This document shows, in pieces, positions 19,198 to 29,512 of a stretch of 64,000 bases of DNA; the first letter of the stretch is position 1; each line of letters begins with the position of its first letter. The notes beneath the pieces were generated by a model. That model saw nothing but the letters and a program-made list of their open reading frames with translations, did not search any database and was not told where the DNA came from. The position numbers and the translations under genes are program-made. This DNA comes from an uncultured Methylobacillus sp. GTDB taxonomy: Bacteria; Pseudomonadota; Gammaproteobacteria; Burkholderiales; Methylophilaceae. Location: assembly GCA_946478865.1 (NCBI GenBank), contig CAMLDO010000004.1:62001-126000 (forward strand), given 5' to 3'.

Positions 19198-19673
19198 TCA
19201 TGACCTCGTTTGCAAATCCGCACGTCAGCGACCGACGTGGATTGCCGAAGCACAATCGGGCGGTAGCCGCCACTGTTCCGGCGCGCGGAATGCCCGCGCA
19301 ACCATAACAACCCCAGCGCCACCCCTGCTCCGGCACCCAGCAATGCGTAAATATCCGCACTCGCCTGAGTGGTCGCGAACGACCCGCCAAGCGCGGCGCC
19401 AACCAGCAGTGAAATTAAAGGGACACCATAAGCGGCCATGGAACTGGCCAGCAACGCCTTCTCGTCTATACCGACCACCACGTTGTCGCCGGTCTGGGCG
19501 TTGATTTGATTTTCTGCACGGACAACCGAATTGCGATGTCCCAGCAGCCTCCCCATAATCGATACGCCGCAGCCGCGGGTTTGCCCACACAAACCACACG
19601 GCTTGCTGCGCACGATTTCCAGTAAAGCCGTGTCGCGATCGACGTCGACGACGACAGCCTGTTCTTCAATCAT
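19194..19673 (-). CDS. rseC: SoxR-reducing system / sigma-E regulator RseC (MucC)
   Basis: A 159-residue inner-membrane protein of the RseC/MucC family. A cytoplasmic N-terminal part carries the cysteine cluster CGLCGQTRGCG (about residues 26-36). A KOW-like segment and two transmembrane helices (about 81-98 and 105-125) follow. RseC is a minor positive modulator of sigma-E and part of the SoxR-reducing system in E. coli; its exact role is unsettled. It lies 15 bases after rseB and overlaps mucD. Confidence 0.88.
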   Translation of the reverse strand: MIEEQAVVVDVDRDTALLEIVRSKPCGLCGQTRGCGVSIMGRLLGHRNSVVRAENQINAQTGDNVVVGIDEKALLASSMAAYGVPLISLLVGAALGGSFATTQASADIYALLGAGAGVALGLLWLRGHSARRNSGGYRPIVLRQSTSVADVRICKRGHE

Positions 19674-19688
19674 GATGCGATACCGAAA

Positions 19689-20657
19689 TTATTTCTTGAA
19701 GCTGACGGCGCTGGCGATCTGGCGCACAGTCGCCTCGGGCACTTCGCCCACCACGATCACCTGGTAGCCGTCCACCGCCTGGGCGTATACATTGGTCCCG
19801 CCCTGGGTCGCCAGCCCTTGCTTGGGCTTGGCATTTTTCTCGAGGGCTTCGATGAACAGCGAGACAGATGCAAGACCGTCCGAGAACACCAAGTGGTGCA
19901 CCGGAGCACTCTTCCCCGGCACCTTGCGGCGCACTTGATCTACCTTGCGGAAACCGGCGGGAAGTTGCGCGATCGTCCAGCCCTCTCCTTCGACCACACC
20001 TGGCGTCACCGTTTCCTCGGGCTGCATGACGTAGGTCTTGCCCGGCGAAACCTCGGGGCGGAACCAGTCCATCTCTTGCGAATCCATCAGCGCGAGCTGG
20101 CTGAAAGCGACCTGTTCGATCATCTGGCTACGCTCGTTCAGCATCACGGACTTGAGCAGCAAGCCGTATTCGCGATCCACGGAGAAACGATAGCCGTAAC
20201 GGAACTGGTCGCGCGGTTCGAGCGAAATAATGATGCTTTCCCGCCCGCCGACGCGCTCGTGTCCAAGCTTGCGAACCTGGTAACTCGCCTTCAGCATATC
20301 CGGCGGGGGCAGTACCGCGGGGAAAGAGCCCTGGACGCGTCGACGCTCGATCAGAACCTTCTCATTTCGAGGGTTGTAGATGACGACATCATTGCCCTGA
20401 CGCAACACTTCGCGCGGCTGGCCATCCAGCGATATCAGGCGAGCATACTCGCCCTGCGCGTAATTCATGTGCGTGATTTGCATTGAGTTGACGTTGCGGC
20501 CGGACTGATAGACGAAAATCCCCTTGTAGTTCAGCTTGTGCGCCGCCTGCCCGGCTTTCTCGAGCATCACCCACAGGTCGTCTTCAGAAGCTGCTAGCGC
20601 CGATAGAGGTAAAACCAGCAATAAAACAAGGACATGTCGTACAGCCCGGCGCAGCAT
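19689..20657 (-). CDS. rseB: Periplasmic sigma-E regulator RseB/MucB
   Basis: A 322-residue periplasmic protein with a cleavable signal peptide (about 1-22, ending ALAA). Its two-domain MucB/RseB fold senses lipoprotein or LPS intermediates and shields the anti-sigma factor RseA from DegS cleavage. Family segments include GIFVYQSGRNVNSMQITHM near the N-terminus and the C-terminal domain that binds RseA. Its ATG overlaps the rseA stop (TAATG), so the two should be made in coupled amounts. Confidence 0.92.
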   Translation of the reverse strand: MLRRAVRHVLVLLLVLPLSALAASEDDLWVMLEKAGQAAHKLNYKGIFVYQSGRNVNSMQITHMNYAQGEYARLISLDGQPREVLRQGNDVVIYNPRNEKVLIERRRVQGSFPAVLPPPDMLKASYQVRKLGHERVGGRESIIISLEPRDQFRYGYRFSVDREYGLLLKSVMLNERSQMIEQVAFSQLALMDSQEMDWFRPEVSPGKTYVMQPEETVTPGVVEGEGWTIAQLPAGFRKVDQVRRKVPGKSAPVHHLVFSDGLASVSLFIEALEKNAKPKQGLATQGGTNVYAQAVDGYQVIVVGEVPEATVRQIASAVSFKK

Positions 20658-21136
20658 TACCGTTCACTCTCCGAGTAAGTCACGGGGCGCACGTAGTACG
20701 ACGTTTGCATGCCGCCTTCCGGAGCAAGCTCCTGATGGGCCAGCAAATATGCGTTCATGGATTCGGGAGAAACGTTGCCTTGCGCCACCGTTGCAACCGG
20801 CAAATCCTGGGTCGGAGCCTGCGCCTGTTGCTGCAGTACCATCCAGCCCACGAACATTACGGCAGCTACCGAGGCGGCAACGGACATGAGATGCGTACGC
20901 TTGACCTCGAACCGGCGCTTGGGAGCCAGAACCGTCGGTTCCGTGCTGATGCGCTCCATCACGCGCTTGTGAAAATCGTGGCCGAGATCCATGTTGCCGC
21001 GCATTGCGTCGCCGATCAGATGGTAAGTCGACCAGCTCTCGTAACACTCACTACTGCTTTTAAGCGCCTCGAACACATGGTCCGAGGACTCCACATCCAA
21101 TTCATCATCCATCAAGGCTGATATCTGGTCTTTCAT
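20657..21136 (-). CDS. rseA: Anti-sigma-E factor RseA
   Basis: A 159-residue single-pass inner-membrane anti-sigma factor. The cytoplasmic N-terminal domain (MKDQISALMDDELD, CYESWSTYHLIGDAMRG) binds RpoE. A transmembrane helix at about residues 82-100 is followed by a periplasmic tail for RseB. ATG 21136 is preferred to 21142 because AGGAG lies 6 bases before it. It overlaps the rpoE stop by one base (TAATG), the standard coupling that keeps sigma and anti-sigma balanced. Confidence 0.92.
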   Translation of the reverse strand: MKDQISALMDDELDVESSDHVFEALKSSSECYESWSTYHLIGDAMRGNMDLGHDFHKRVMERISTEPTVLAPKRRFEVKRTHLMSVAASVAAVMFVGWMVLQQQAQAPTQDLPVATVAQGNVSPESMNAYLLAHQELAPEGGMQTSYYVRPVTYSESER

Positions 21137-21735
21137 TACCATCTCCTGTTTTCGGGGGTATCCAGCAAAGGCCGAAGCTTTTCGGCAATCGTTTCGCGCG
21201 CACGGAAGATTCGGGACCGGACGGTACCGATTGGACACCCCATCAAAGTCGCGATCTCCTCATAACTGAGTCCTTCGATTTCGCGTAAAGTAATGGCGGT
21301 TCGCAGTTCTTCGGGCAGCCCCGCCACTGTATCGTTGACGGTTTTGGCAATTTGCTTGGTCATGAGTTCCGTTTCGGGCGTATCGATCGTCCGCAACTCC
21401 TGACCATCCTCGAAGTTTTCCGCGTCTTCCACTTCGATCTCGGTGCTCACCTGCGGCCTACGGCCCATCGCCACCAGATAATTCTTGGCGGTGTTGATGC
21501 CGATACGATAGAGCCAAGTATAAAAAGCACTGTCTCCGCGGAAATTGGGAAGCGCGCGATAAGCTTTGATAAAAGCCTCCTGCACCACATCCTCGACCTC
21601 CGCCTGGTCTCGTATCATGCGCGATAAAAGGCGGCCGAGCTTGCGCTGGTATTTCTGCACCAGCAGGTCAAAGGCCGCCTTGTCGCCGCGTTGAGCACGC
21701 TCAACCAACTCCTGATCTAGTTCACGCTCGCCCAT
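21136..21735 (-). CDS. rpoE: RNA polymerase sigma-E factor (RpoE/AlgU)
   Basis: A 199-residue group IV (ECF) sigma factor for envelope stress. Region 2 is seen in FDLLVQKYQRKLGRLLSRM and EVEDVVQEAFIKAYRALPNF, and region 4 in LPEELRTAITLREIEGLSYEEIA with the helix-turn-helix. It heads rpoE-rseA-rseB-rseC-mucD. A GGGAG ribosome-binding site lies 9 bases before the ATG. I did not find a convincing GGAACTT-type autoregulated promoter in the 157 bases shared with divergent nadB. Confidence 0.96.
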   Translation of the reverse strand: MGERELDQELVERAQRGDKAAFDLLVQKYQRKLGRLLSRMIRDQAEVEDVVQEAFIKAYRALPNFRGDSAFYTWLYRIGINTAKNYLVAMGRRPQVSTEIEVEDAENFEDGQELRTIDTPETELMTKQIAKTVNDTVAGLPEELRTAITLREIEGLSYEEIATLMGCPIGTVRSRIFRARETIAEKLRPLLDTPENRRW

Positions 21736-21813
21736 GCGGGCGTTCTCCCTGAATTATTATTGATGAGCATGTGTTTCCATGATGAATGAAACCGCTCACA
21801 AGTATAACCTGCC

Positions 21814-21829
21814 ACGGCAACGTTGCCGT
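21814..21829. promoter_or_regulatory. 16-bp perfect palindrome between rpoE and nadB
   Basis: ACGGCAAC followed by GTTGCCGT is self-complementary with no spacer. It sits in the divergent intergenic region, 64 bases before the preferred nadB start and 79 before rpoE. It could be an operator for either gene; no regulator is identified. Confidence 0.35.
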
Positions 21830-21892
21830 AACTCTATACGGGGTGTAGAGACAGCAGTAAACTTCGATTGGTTCATATCCCAAGAAAAAATC

Positions 21893-23515
21893 GTGTTGCG
21901 ATTCGACGTCCTCATCATCGGCAGCGGTTTGGCCGGCCTCACCCTGGCACTCCAGCTTGCTCCCCACAAAAAAGTCTGCCTCGTCACCAAACGCCAGCTC
22001 AACGATAGCGCCAGCAGCTGGGCACAGGGCGGCATCGCCGCCGTACTCACCGACGAGGACTCCATCGAGGCGCATATCCAGGACACTCTGGTCGCCGGCG
22101 CCGGTCTGTGCGACCCGGAAGTCACGCGCAACGTCGTCACTCACGGCCGTGAAACCGTGGAATGGCTGATCGAGCAAGGCGTGCCCTTCACCCGGGAAGA
22201 GGACGACAGCGGCTACCATCTCACCCGCGAAGGCGGTCACAGCAAACGCCGCATTATCCATGCCGCCGATGCCACCGGCCATGCCGTACAGGAAACCTTG
22301 GCAGGCAAGGTGCGCGCGCATCCCGGCATTACCGTGCTCGAAGAGCATATCGCCGTCGATCTCATCACGGCGCGCAAGCTGGGGAAACGCAAGGACCGCT
22401 GCCTGGGAGCCTATGTATTGGACAAGGCGACAGGCAAAGTGATCACTATTTCCGCCGATCACACTGCGCTTGCTTCTGGAGGTGCGGGTAAGGTCTATCT
22501 TTACACCACAAACCCCGACGTAGCGACCGGCGACGGCATTGCAATGGCATGGCGTGCCGGCTGCCGAGTGGCGAACATGGAGTTCATTCAGTTCCACCCG
22601 ACCTGCCTTTATCACCCCCAGGCCAAATCCTTCCTGATCACCGAAGCGGTACGCGGCGAAGGCGGCTTGCTCAAGCTGCCGGACGGCACGCGCTTCATGC
22701 CTGCGCATGACAAGCGGGAGGAACTGGCGCCCCGTGACGTGGTGGCACGCGCGATCGACTTCGAAATGAAAAAGCGTGGCCTTGACTGCGTCTATCTGGA
22801 TATTTCGCACCGGCCGGCCGACTTTATCCTGTCGCACTTCCCGACCATCTATCGGCGCTGCATGGAGCTGGGCATCGACATCACGAAGCAGCCGATTCCG
22901 GTCGTGCCAGCAGTTCATTTCAGCTGCGGCGGTGTGCTGACCGGCGACAACGCCCTCACGGACATTCCCAATCTGTATGCGATCGGCGAGACCGCCTGCA
23001 CCGGCCTGCATGGCGCAAATCGTCTCGCCAGCAACTCGCTGCTGGAATGCCTGGTGTATGCAAATGCTGCGGCCAAGGACATCCTCGCCAGCTCACCGGT
23101 TGAAGTGCTGCCGCTGCCCGACTGGGACGAAAGCCGCGTTACGGATGCCGACGAGGAAGTGGTGATCACCCAGAACTGGGACGAGCTGCGCCGCACCATG
23201 TGGAATTACGTGGGCATTGTGCGTACCGACAAGCGGCTGGAACGTGCAATGCACCGCATCCACCTGCTACGCGATGAGGTACATGAGTTCTACAGCAATT
23301 TCCGCATCAACAACGATTTGATCGAGCTACGGAATCTTCTTCAGGTAGCCGAACTGATCGTGCGTTGCGCGATGGAACGCAAGGAAAGCCGCGGCTTGCA
23401 CTACAGCAAGGATCATCCGGAGATGCAGGCCGACCCCATCCCCAGCGTGCTGACGCCGCTCAACTATTACAGCCTGCTCGACCACAAGCACGGCCAGAAA
23501 CATCACAAGCACTAG
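21893..23515 (+). CDS. nadB: L-aspartate oxidase
   Basis: A flavoenzyme that oxidises L-aspartate to iminoaspartate in the first step of NAD synthesis. FAD-binding [13 protein letters not shown] lies at the N-terminus, with [22 protein letters not shown] [16 protein letters not shown], and [15 protein letters not shown] further on. A GTG start at 21893 gives 540 residues, the usual family length. An upstream ATG (21779) would add 38 residues unlike the family and place the palindrome at 21814 inside the gene. No strong ribosome-binding site is visible. It is divergent from rpoE. Confidence 0.93.
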   Translation: MLRFDVLIIGSGLAGLTLALQLAPHKKVCLVTKRQLNDSASSWAQGGIAAVLTDEDSIEAHIQDTLVAGAGLCDPEVTRNVVTHGRETVEWLIEQGVPFTREEDDSGYHLTREGGHSKRRIIHAADATGHAVQETLAGKVRAHPGITVLEEHIAVDLITARKLGKRKDRCLGAYVLDKATGKVITISADHTALASGGAGKVYLYTTNPDVATGDGIAMAWRAGCRVANMEFIQFHPTCLYHPQAKSFLITEAVRGEGGLLKLPDGTRFMPAHDKREELAPRDVVARAIDFEMKKRGLDCVYLDISHRPADFILSHFPTIYRRCMELGIDITKQPIPVVPAVHFSCGGVLTGDNALTDIPNLYAIGETACTGLHGANRLASNSLLECLVYANAAAKDILASSPVEVLPLPDWDESRVTDADEEVVITQNWDELRRTMWNYVGIVRTDKRLERAMHRIHLLRDEVHEFYSNFRINNDLIELRNLLQVAELIVRCAMERKESRGLHYSKDHPEMQADPIPSVLTPLNYYSLLDHKHGQKHHKH

Positions 23516-23523
23516 GCTGCCAG

Positions 23524-23928
23524 TCAGCGCTGAGAACTCTCCGCTCGCGGCATGGCGAAATTCAGCTCTACGCCATTGCCCGCGGGATCGCGAAAGAAAA
23601 TTTGTTTGGTCCAGGTCTGCTCGATGAAGCGCTCGCCGAACTCGATGCGCTTTTCGACGAGGATTTCCTCCATGTCCACAGGATCGGTACAGGTGAAAGC
23701 CACGTGATCGAGCGTAGTGGGAATATGAGTCGCGCGCGTTTCATCCGGTGCGGCTTCGCTCAGGTGCAGCACATCATGCCCGCCGGCATATAGCCAGTAG
23801 CCGAACGTCCGGAACGCAGGCCTGTCCCCCACACGCAATCCGAGCACCTCGCAATAGAAATCCTTGAGCTGCTCCAAGAGTTCACGCGGTCCACGCAAGT
23901 TGTAATGATTCAGTCCGATGGCTGGCAT
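23524..23928 (-). CDS. VOC family (glyoxalase/bleomycin-resistance fold) protein
   Basis: A 134-residue vicinal-oxygen-chelate protein. Paired beta-alpha-beta-beta-beta modules begin with GLNHYNLRGPRELLEQLKDFYCEVLGLRVG and TLDHVAFTCTD. Likely metal ligands are His8 and His73 and the Glu in GNGVELNF near the C-terminus. Members include glyoxalases, dioxygenases and antibiotic-binding proteins; the substrate cannot be read here. It converges on nadB with only 8 bases between the stops. Confidence 0.8.
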   Translation of the reverse strand: MPAIGLNHYNLRGPRELLEQLKDFYCEVLGLRVGDRPAFRTFGYWLYAGGHDVLHLSEAAPDETRATHIPTTLDHVAFTCTDPVDMEEILVEKRIEFGERFIEQTWTKQIFFRDPAGNGVELNFAMPRAESSQR

Positions 23929-24066
23929 TCGACACTCCGACCCCGAGGAAAATGCAGTCTATTCCCGGCCCGGCATGCATGCAAGAGTGCGGGTGGCAGT
24001 CGCTGCGCAACAGGATTATCATGCTCTTCCGTTCATGTCTTTTATGAAGAATGAAAGGATTTCACC

Positions 24067-24342
24067 ATGAGCAAAATCACCGTCGAACACAATCCCGACC
24101 CCGCGCGCCTGAAAGAGCTTGGCGTCTCCTCCTGGCCCACTTGGTCAAAGGAAGTGTCCACGTTCCCCTGGACCTACAGCGAGCAGGAAGTCGCCTATGT
24201 GCTGGAAGGCGAAGTCGTTGTCACCCCCAAGGGCGGAGAACCCGTGAAATTCGGCAAGGGCGATCTCGTGACGTTTCCCTCGGGCATATCATGCACCTGG
24301 GATGTCCGGCAGCCATTGCGCAAGCATTACAACTTCGGGTAA
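24067..24342 (+). CDS. Small cupin (DUF861, cupin_3 type)
   Basis: A 91-residue single-domain cupin of the (S)-ureidoglycine aminohydrolase-like cupin_3 group, with FPWTYSEQEVAYVLEGEVVVTPKGGEPVKFGKGDLVTFPSGISCTWDV in pieces as the two cupin motifs. The usual metal-binding His residues are not complete, so metal binding is doubtful. It is a monocistronic gene with GAAAGGA before the ATG and a strong terminator 10 bases after the stop. Function unknown. Confidence 0.8.
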   Translation: MSKITVEHNPDPARLKELGVSSWPTWSKEVSTFPWTYSEQEVAYVLEGEVVVTPKGGEPVKFGKGDLVTFPSGISCTWDVRQPLRKHYNFG

Positions 24343-24351
24343 ACGAAAATG

Positions 24352-24377
24352 AAAAAGCCGGCATGAACCGGCTTTTT
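24352..24377. terminator. Bidirectional terminator between cupin gene and tRNA-Pro
   Basis: AAAAAGCCGG (24352-24361) pairs with CCGGCTTTTT (24368-24377) around CATGAA. The T-run is present on both strands, so it can end both the cupin transcript and the convergent tRNA-Pro transcript. Confidence 0.9.
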
Positions 24378-24386
24378 GTATCTGGA

Positions 24387-24464
<78 letters not shown>

Positions 24465-24505
24465 AACCGTCGCCACAAACCGAAGGCTTGCGAGCGAAGG
24501 TCGGC

Positions 24506-24534
24506 ATTATAACGGAAAGCGTTGTTCCCGCCAA
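24506..24534 (-). promoter_or_regulatory. Promoter of tRNA-Pro
   Basis: On the minus strand TTGGCG is separated by 17 bases from a perfect TATAAT. The predicted start lies about 35 bases before the mature tRNA 5' end. It sits between the merR stop and the tRNA. Confidence 0.75.
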
Positions 24535-24552
24535 ACGCCTTGTAGAACGGAA

Positions 24553-24960
24553 TCAGGAGGCGCGAAGCAACGCCAGTACGTCGCGCAGTTCAGTGCGCAG
24601 GTGCGAAAAGTCATATGAAGATGACTGTGGAATCACCACGGATGCAGATTCCGCAATCAGAGATACCGGAGTGGTCGGATGTTCATGAACATCGGGTTCC
24701 TCCAGACGATTGCGCGCACCGCTGATGGTGAATCCCTGCTCATAGAGCAATTCGCGGATACGGCGGATCAGCAGGACTTCATGATGCTGGTAATAGCGAC
24801 GATTGCCGCGACGCTTTACCGGCTTGAGCTGAGTGAACTCCTGCTCCCAATAGCGGAGCACGTGCGGCTTGACGCCGCACAACTCACTCACCTCGCCAAT
24901 AGTGAAATACCTCTTGGCGGGGATGGGCGGCAAGGCGACCTTAGTTGCCGGCTCCGCCAT
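24553..24960 (-). CDS. MerR-family transcriptional regulator
   Basis: A 135-residue protein with an N-terminal MerR helix-turn-helix ([26 protein letters not shown], then [23 protein letters not shown]). A short C-terminal part lacks a cysteine metal site. Proteins of this type follow ihfA in many beta- and gammaproteobacteria, but their targets are unknown. The start overlaps the 3' end of ihfA by 20 bases, implying one transcript with pheST-ihfA. Confidence 0.86.
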   Translation of the reverse strand: MAEPATKVALPPIPAKRYFTIGEVSELCGVKPHVLRYWEQEFTQLKPVKRRGNRRYYQHHEVLLIRRIRELLYEQGFTISGARNRLEEPDVHEHPTTPVSLIAESASVVIPQSSSYDFSHLRTELRDVLALLRAS

Positions 24961-25243
24961 AGTTATCCTCTACCTTGCTTTTCAGCTTCTGGCTGGCATG
25001 GAATGTCACCACACGACGCGCGGTGATCGGAATTTCTTCTCCGGTTTTAGGATTACGGCCCGGACGCTCGGACTTCTGGCGCAGTTCGAAATTGCCGAAA
25101 CCGGACAGCTTGACACTGTCTCCAGCTTCCAGCGAACTCCGGACTTCCTCGAAGAACGCTTCGACCATGTCCTTGGCCTCCCGTTTATTCAACCCGACCT
25201 GCTCGAACAGCATATCGGCCAAATCTGCTTTTGTAAGTGTCAT
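24941..25243 (-). CDS. ihfA: Integration host factor subunit alpha
   Basis: A 100-residue HU/IHF-family DNA-bending protein. [15 protein letters not shown] and the signature [27 protein letters not shown] identify the alpha subunit, with the Pro that intercalates DNA in the NPKTGE arm. It dimerises with IhfB to bend DNA at recombination, replication and promoter sites. It lies 9 bases after pheT, the conserved pheST-ihfA order. Confidence 0.96.
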   Translation of the reverse strand: MTLTKADLADMLFEQVGLNKREAKDMVEAFFEEVRSSLEAGDSVKLSGFGNFELRQKSERPGRNPKTGEEIPITARRVVTFHASQKLKSKVEDNYGGAGN

Positions 25244-25252
25244 GCCATTCTC

Positions 25253-27607
25253 TCAACTACGTAACACAGCACCGTGTTTTTGGGCCATTGCCGCGAGCAG
25301 CCGAGCCACGGCGGCATCGGTGTCCTCATCGGTCAAAGTTTTTTGAGTATCTTGCATAACTACAAGAAACGCAAGACTTTTCTTCCCTTCAGGAACGCCC
25401 TTTCCACGGTATTGATCGAACAGAGCGACCTCGTTGACGACGCTCATATTCGTCTCATTCATTGCATCGATCAGCGCCTGGGCGGGAATCGATTCGTCTA
25501 CCACCACGGCAAGATCGCGGCGTACCGGCGGGAACTTTGCCACCTCGGCAAAGCGTGGCAGCCCGATATCGAGCAGAGGATCCAGATCCAGCTCGAACAT
25601 CACTGCACCGGAGGGCAATTGATAGTGCTGCTGCCACTTCGGATGCAGCCCACCCATCCAGCCGATAGTCTTGCCATTCAATTCAATTCGAGCCGATTGG
25701 CCCGGATGCAGCGCCGGATGACTGTCCGCAACGAATCGTGCACGGCCGCGCGTCAAGGCTTCCACGTCTGCCTTCACGTCATAAAAGTCGACCTTGCGTG
25801 ACGCCTCGCCCCACTGTTCGGGAATCGCAGCGCCGTAGCAAATACCGGCAATCTTCGTGCGCTGGCCATAGCTCTCGCCCTGGGCGCCGAAGCAGGCACC
25901 GATTTCGAACAGACGCACGCGCTCCTGCTTTCGGTTGAGGTTGTAGATCACCGCCTCCAGCAAGCCGCCCCACAAGGTAGAACGCATCACGCTCATGTTG
26001 CTGGCAATCGGATTGCGTAGCGGGATCGCATGCTCGTTGCCGGCCAGGTTACGCTCCCAGGACTCGTCGACGAAGCTGTAGGTCACGACTTCCTGATAGT
26101 CGGCGGCAACCAGTTGTTCGCGCAGGCGCAAGGGATGGCGGTGTGCCTCATCGCCGGCCAGCATGGTCATTTTGGCGAGCGGCGGAACAGGCAGGATGTT
26201 CTCGTAACCGTACAAGCGCGCAACTTCCTCGATCAGATCCTCTTCGATTTCAATATCGAAACGCCAGGAAGGCGGCGTGACCAGAAATTCACCGCCCTGC
26301 TGCGTGAATGGCATTCCCAGGCGCTGCAACAGGCTCGCCAGTTCAGTTTCTGCAAGCGTGATACCCAGCACGCGCCGCACACGATCCTGACGCAGCTTCA
26401 CTGCCGGACGATGGGGCAACTCGGAGAGCACCTCGGTTACCGCACCGGCACCCCCGCCGCAAATCTCGACGATGAGTTGCGTCGCACGCTCCAGAGCCTG
26501 CACGGTGGCCGCGAAGTCCACGCCGCGCTCGAACCGGTAGGAAGAATCGGTAGAAAAGTTCAGACGGCGCGCCTTGCCGACAATCGCCGCCGGACTGAAG
26601 AACGCGCTCTCCAGGAAAATATCCGTGGTGTCGGCGGTCACCGAGGTCGGTGTACCGCCCATGATGCCGGCCAGAGCAATCGCGCCGCTGTCGTCCGCGA
26701 TCACCAGATCGTCGGATTGCAGTTCCACCGTCTGCTGGTTCAGCAGTTCCAGCTTTTCGCCCGCCTTCGCCATGCGTACCTGGATATCGCCTTGCAGCCT
26801 GTTGAGGTCGAACGCGTGCATCGGCTGGCCGAGCTCCAGCAGCACGTAATTGGTGACGTCCACGACGGCCGAAATGCTGCGCAGGCCGCTGCGCTCCAAG
26901 CGCTGCTTCATCCAGTCAGGCGTGACAGCCGCTGCATTGACGCCGCGCACGATGCGGCCGGTATAGCGTGGGCAAGCCTGCACATTTTCTACACGCACGC
27001 CCTTCTTTTCCTCATGCGCTGCCGCGACAGGAGCACTTGCCGGCGCCGTCATCGCAGCCCCGGTCAGTGCCGCCACTTCACGGGCAATGCCCTGGATGCT
27101 GAGGCAGTCACAGCGGTTCGGGGTAAGTTTGAGGGTATAGAGATTGTCGTTGAGGCTCAGCCAGTCGCGAATATCGCGGCCCACCGGCGCATTGGCAGGC
27201 AACTCCAGCAAGCCGCTGCTTTCCTCGGCGATACCCAGCTCCTTGGCGGAGCACATCATGCCGAAGGACTCGACACCGCGCACCTTGGCGCGCTTGATGT
27301 CGAAGCCGGGCAGCTTGGCGCCGACCAGCGCACAAGGCGCCTTGAGGCCGACGCGCGCATTCGGCGCACCACACACGATCTGCAAGGGATCACCTTCACC
27401 AACCTTGACGCTCAATACTTGCAAGCGGTCTGCATCCGGATGCTTCTCCGCAGTCAGGATCTCGGCGATGACGACGCTATTGAATTCGGGCGCAACCGGA
27501 TCGAGCTCCTCGACCTCCAGGCCCGCCATCGTGAGCAAATGGGACAACTCCTCGCTGGAAAGCGAAGGATTAACCATGGTACGCAGCCACTGTTCGGAAA
27601 ATTTCAT
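25253..27607 (-). CDS. pheT: Phenylalanyl-tRNA synthetase beta subunit
   Basis: The 784-residue beta chain of the alpha2-beta2 synthetase that charges tRNA-Phe. The N-terminal tRNA-binding (EMAP/OB) domain covers about residues 40-150 (VVIAEILTAEKHPDADRLQV). B3/B4 editing domains follow, then B5 and the catalytic-like core. The C-terminal anticodon-binding domain contains FPPVRRDLAVVVDE. It ends with MAQKHGAVLRS. Length is normal. The 117-base gap between pheS and pheT is unusually wide and holds a decayed copy of the pheS tail. Confidence 0.97.
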   Translation of the reverse strand: MKFSEQWLRTMVNPSLSSEELSHLLTMAGLEVEELDPVAPEFNSVVIAEILTAEKHPDADRLQVLSVKVGEGDPLQIVCGAPNARVGLKAPCALVGAKLPGFDIKRAKVRGVESFGMMCSAKELGIAEESSGLLELPANAPVGRDIRDWLSLNDNLYTLKLTPNRCDCLSIQGIAREVAALTGAAMTAPASAPVAAAHEEKKGVRVENVQACPRYTGRIVRGVNAAAVTPDWMKQRLERSGLRSISAVVDVTNYVLLELGQPMHAFDLNRLQGDIQVRMAKAGEKLELLNQQTVELQSDDLVIADDSGAIALAGIMGGTPTSVTADTTDIFLESAFFSPAAIVGKARRLNFSTDSSYRFERGVDFAATVQALERATQLIVEICGGGAGAVTEVLSELPHRPAVKLRQDRVRRVLGITLAETELASLLQRLGMPFTQQGGEFLVTPPSWRFDIEIEEDLIEEVARLYGYENILPVPPLAKMTMLAGDEAHRHPLRLREQLVAADYQEVVTYSFVDESWERNLAGNEHAIPLRNPIASNMSVMRSTLWGGLLEAVIYNLNRKQERVRLFEIGACFGAQGESYGQRTKIAGICYGAAIPEQWGEASRKVDFYDVKADVEALTRGRARFVADSHPALHPGQSARIELNGKTIGWMGGLHPKWQQHYQLPSGAVMFELDLDPLLDIGLPRFAEVAKFPPVRRDLAVVVDESIPAQALIDAMNETNMSVVNEVALFDQYRGKGVPEGKKSLAFLVVMQDTQKTLTDEDTDAAVARLLAAMAQKHGAVLRS

Positions 27608-27632
27608 TGTTTTACCGTTTCCAAAAGTCGCG

Positions 27633-27691
27633 TTACGCGAATTGTTTCAGGAAGCGCAGATCGTTTTAGCTCCGGCATAACGCGGCTCGCC
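27633..27691 (-). pseudogene. Decayed second copy of the pheS 3' end
   Basis: The minus-strand bases 27667-27633 encode [10 protein letters not shown] and a stop, the same as the true end of pheS at 27759-27725. The 35-base blocks differ at 5 positions, all third codon positions. Upstream, both copies share CATAACGC-GC...CGCC (plus-strand reading), separated in the ghost by about 20 fewer bases and with a stop codon replacing the Glu before Asn. This looks like a remnant of a diverged pheS allele lying between pheS and pheT. Confidence 0.75.
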
Positions 27692-27724
27692 GCATTAGCC
27701 TGCACTGAAATGATCTCCGATGGA

Positions 27725-28819
<1,095 letters not shown>

Positions 28820-29182
28820 TTAAGCAGCGCCGAGGCCGGACTTCGCCATTTCGGCAAACTTGGCAAATGCCGGTTTGTCGAACACAGCCAGATCGGCCAG
28901 CACCTTGCGGTCCACTTCAACGGAAGACTTCTTCAGACCGTTCATGAAACGGCTGTAGGTCAGGCCGCATTCGCGGGCGCCGGCATTGATACGGGCGATC
29001 CACAGGGCACGGAACTGACGCTTGCGTTGACGACGGTCGCGGTAGGCGTATTGGCCTGCCTTCATCACCGCCTGTTTGGCGATGCGGTATACGTTCTTGC
29101 GACGACCACGATAACCCTTGGCAGCCTCCAGAACCTTCTTGTGACGTGCACGGGCGATTACACCACGCTTGACTCTTGGCAT
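28820..29182 (-). CDS. rplT: Large ribosomal subunit protein bL20
   Basis: The 120-residue 50S assembly protein starts [18 protein letters not shown] and contains [32 protein letters not shown]. It binds 23S rRNA early in assembly. In enterobacteria it represses the rpmI-rplT mRNA. It lies 11 bases after rpmI. Confidence 0.98.
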   Translation of the reverse strand: MPRVKRGVIARARHKKVLEAAKGYRGRRKNVYRIAKQAVMKAGQYAYRDRRQRKRQFRALWIARINAGARECGLTYSRFMNGLKKSSVEVDRKVLADLAVFDKPAFAKFAEMAKSGLGAA

Positions 29183-29193
29183 CTTCTATCTCC

Positions 29194-29391
29194 TTACTGA
29201 GTCGGCATCATGGCGCGTACGCGCTTGACGTCGGTGGAAGAAATGATGGCCGTGCCGCGCAGCTTACGCTTTTGCTTGGTGGTCTTCTTGGTGAGGATGT
29301 GGCGCAGGTGCGAATGGGTACGCTTGACCTTGCCGTTCCCCAAGAACTTGAAGCGCTTTTTGGCGCCGCTCTTGGTCTTCATCTTGGGCAT
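29194..29391 (-). CDS. rpmI: Large ribosomal subunit protein bL35
   Basis: A 65-residue very basic ribosomal protein, [15 protein letters not shown]...[23 protein letters not shown] lies 6-11 bases before the ATG. The 121-base leader between infC and this gene carries a conserved-looking hairpin, a place where L20 control acts in other bacteria. Confidence 0.97.
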   Translation of the reverse strand: MPKMKTKSGAKKRFKFLGNGKVKRTHSHLRHILTKKTTKQKRKLRGTAIISSTDVKRVRAMMPTQ

Positions 29392-29414
29392 TTCGTTCTC
29401 CTTGAGATAATTAA

Positions 29415-29450
29415 GAAGCGATCGGGCATGCCTTTGGGCCGCGTCGCTTC
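29415..29450 (-). promoter_or_regulatory. Hairpin in the rpmI leader (possible L20 control element)
   Basis: GAAGCGA and TCGCTTC (29415-29421 and 29444-29450) form a stem enclosing GGCCC/GCCC-rich inner pairing. It lies 24 bases upstream of rpmI. The position suits an autogenous L20 binding structure, but no conserved L20 leader motif could be verified by eye. Confidence 0.4.
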
Positions 29451-29512
29451 AGGACTTGCTACTGCTTTTACTACCTACTACATCAATCCCCTGCTCGCAC
29501 AGGAGATCAGAT

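Noticed and set aside
21736..21892. A sigma-E autoregulated promoter for rpoE
   Set aside because: No GGAACTT-N16-TCTGA-like sequence was found by eye in the upstream region; only weak partial matches.
23974..23983. GCATGCATGC self-complementary run between the VOC and cupin genes
   Set aside because: A short simple repeat with no placement relative to a promoter that would suggest a site.
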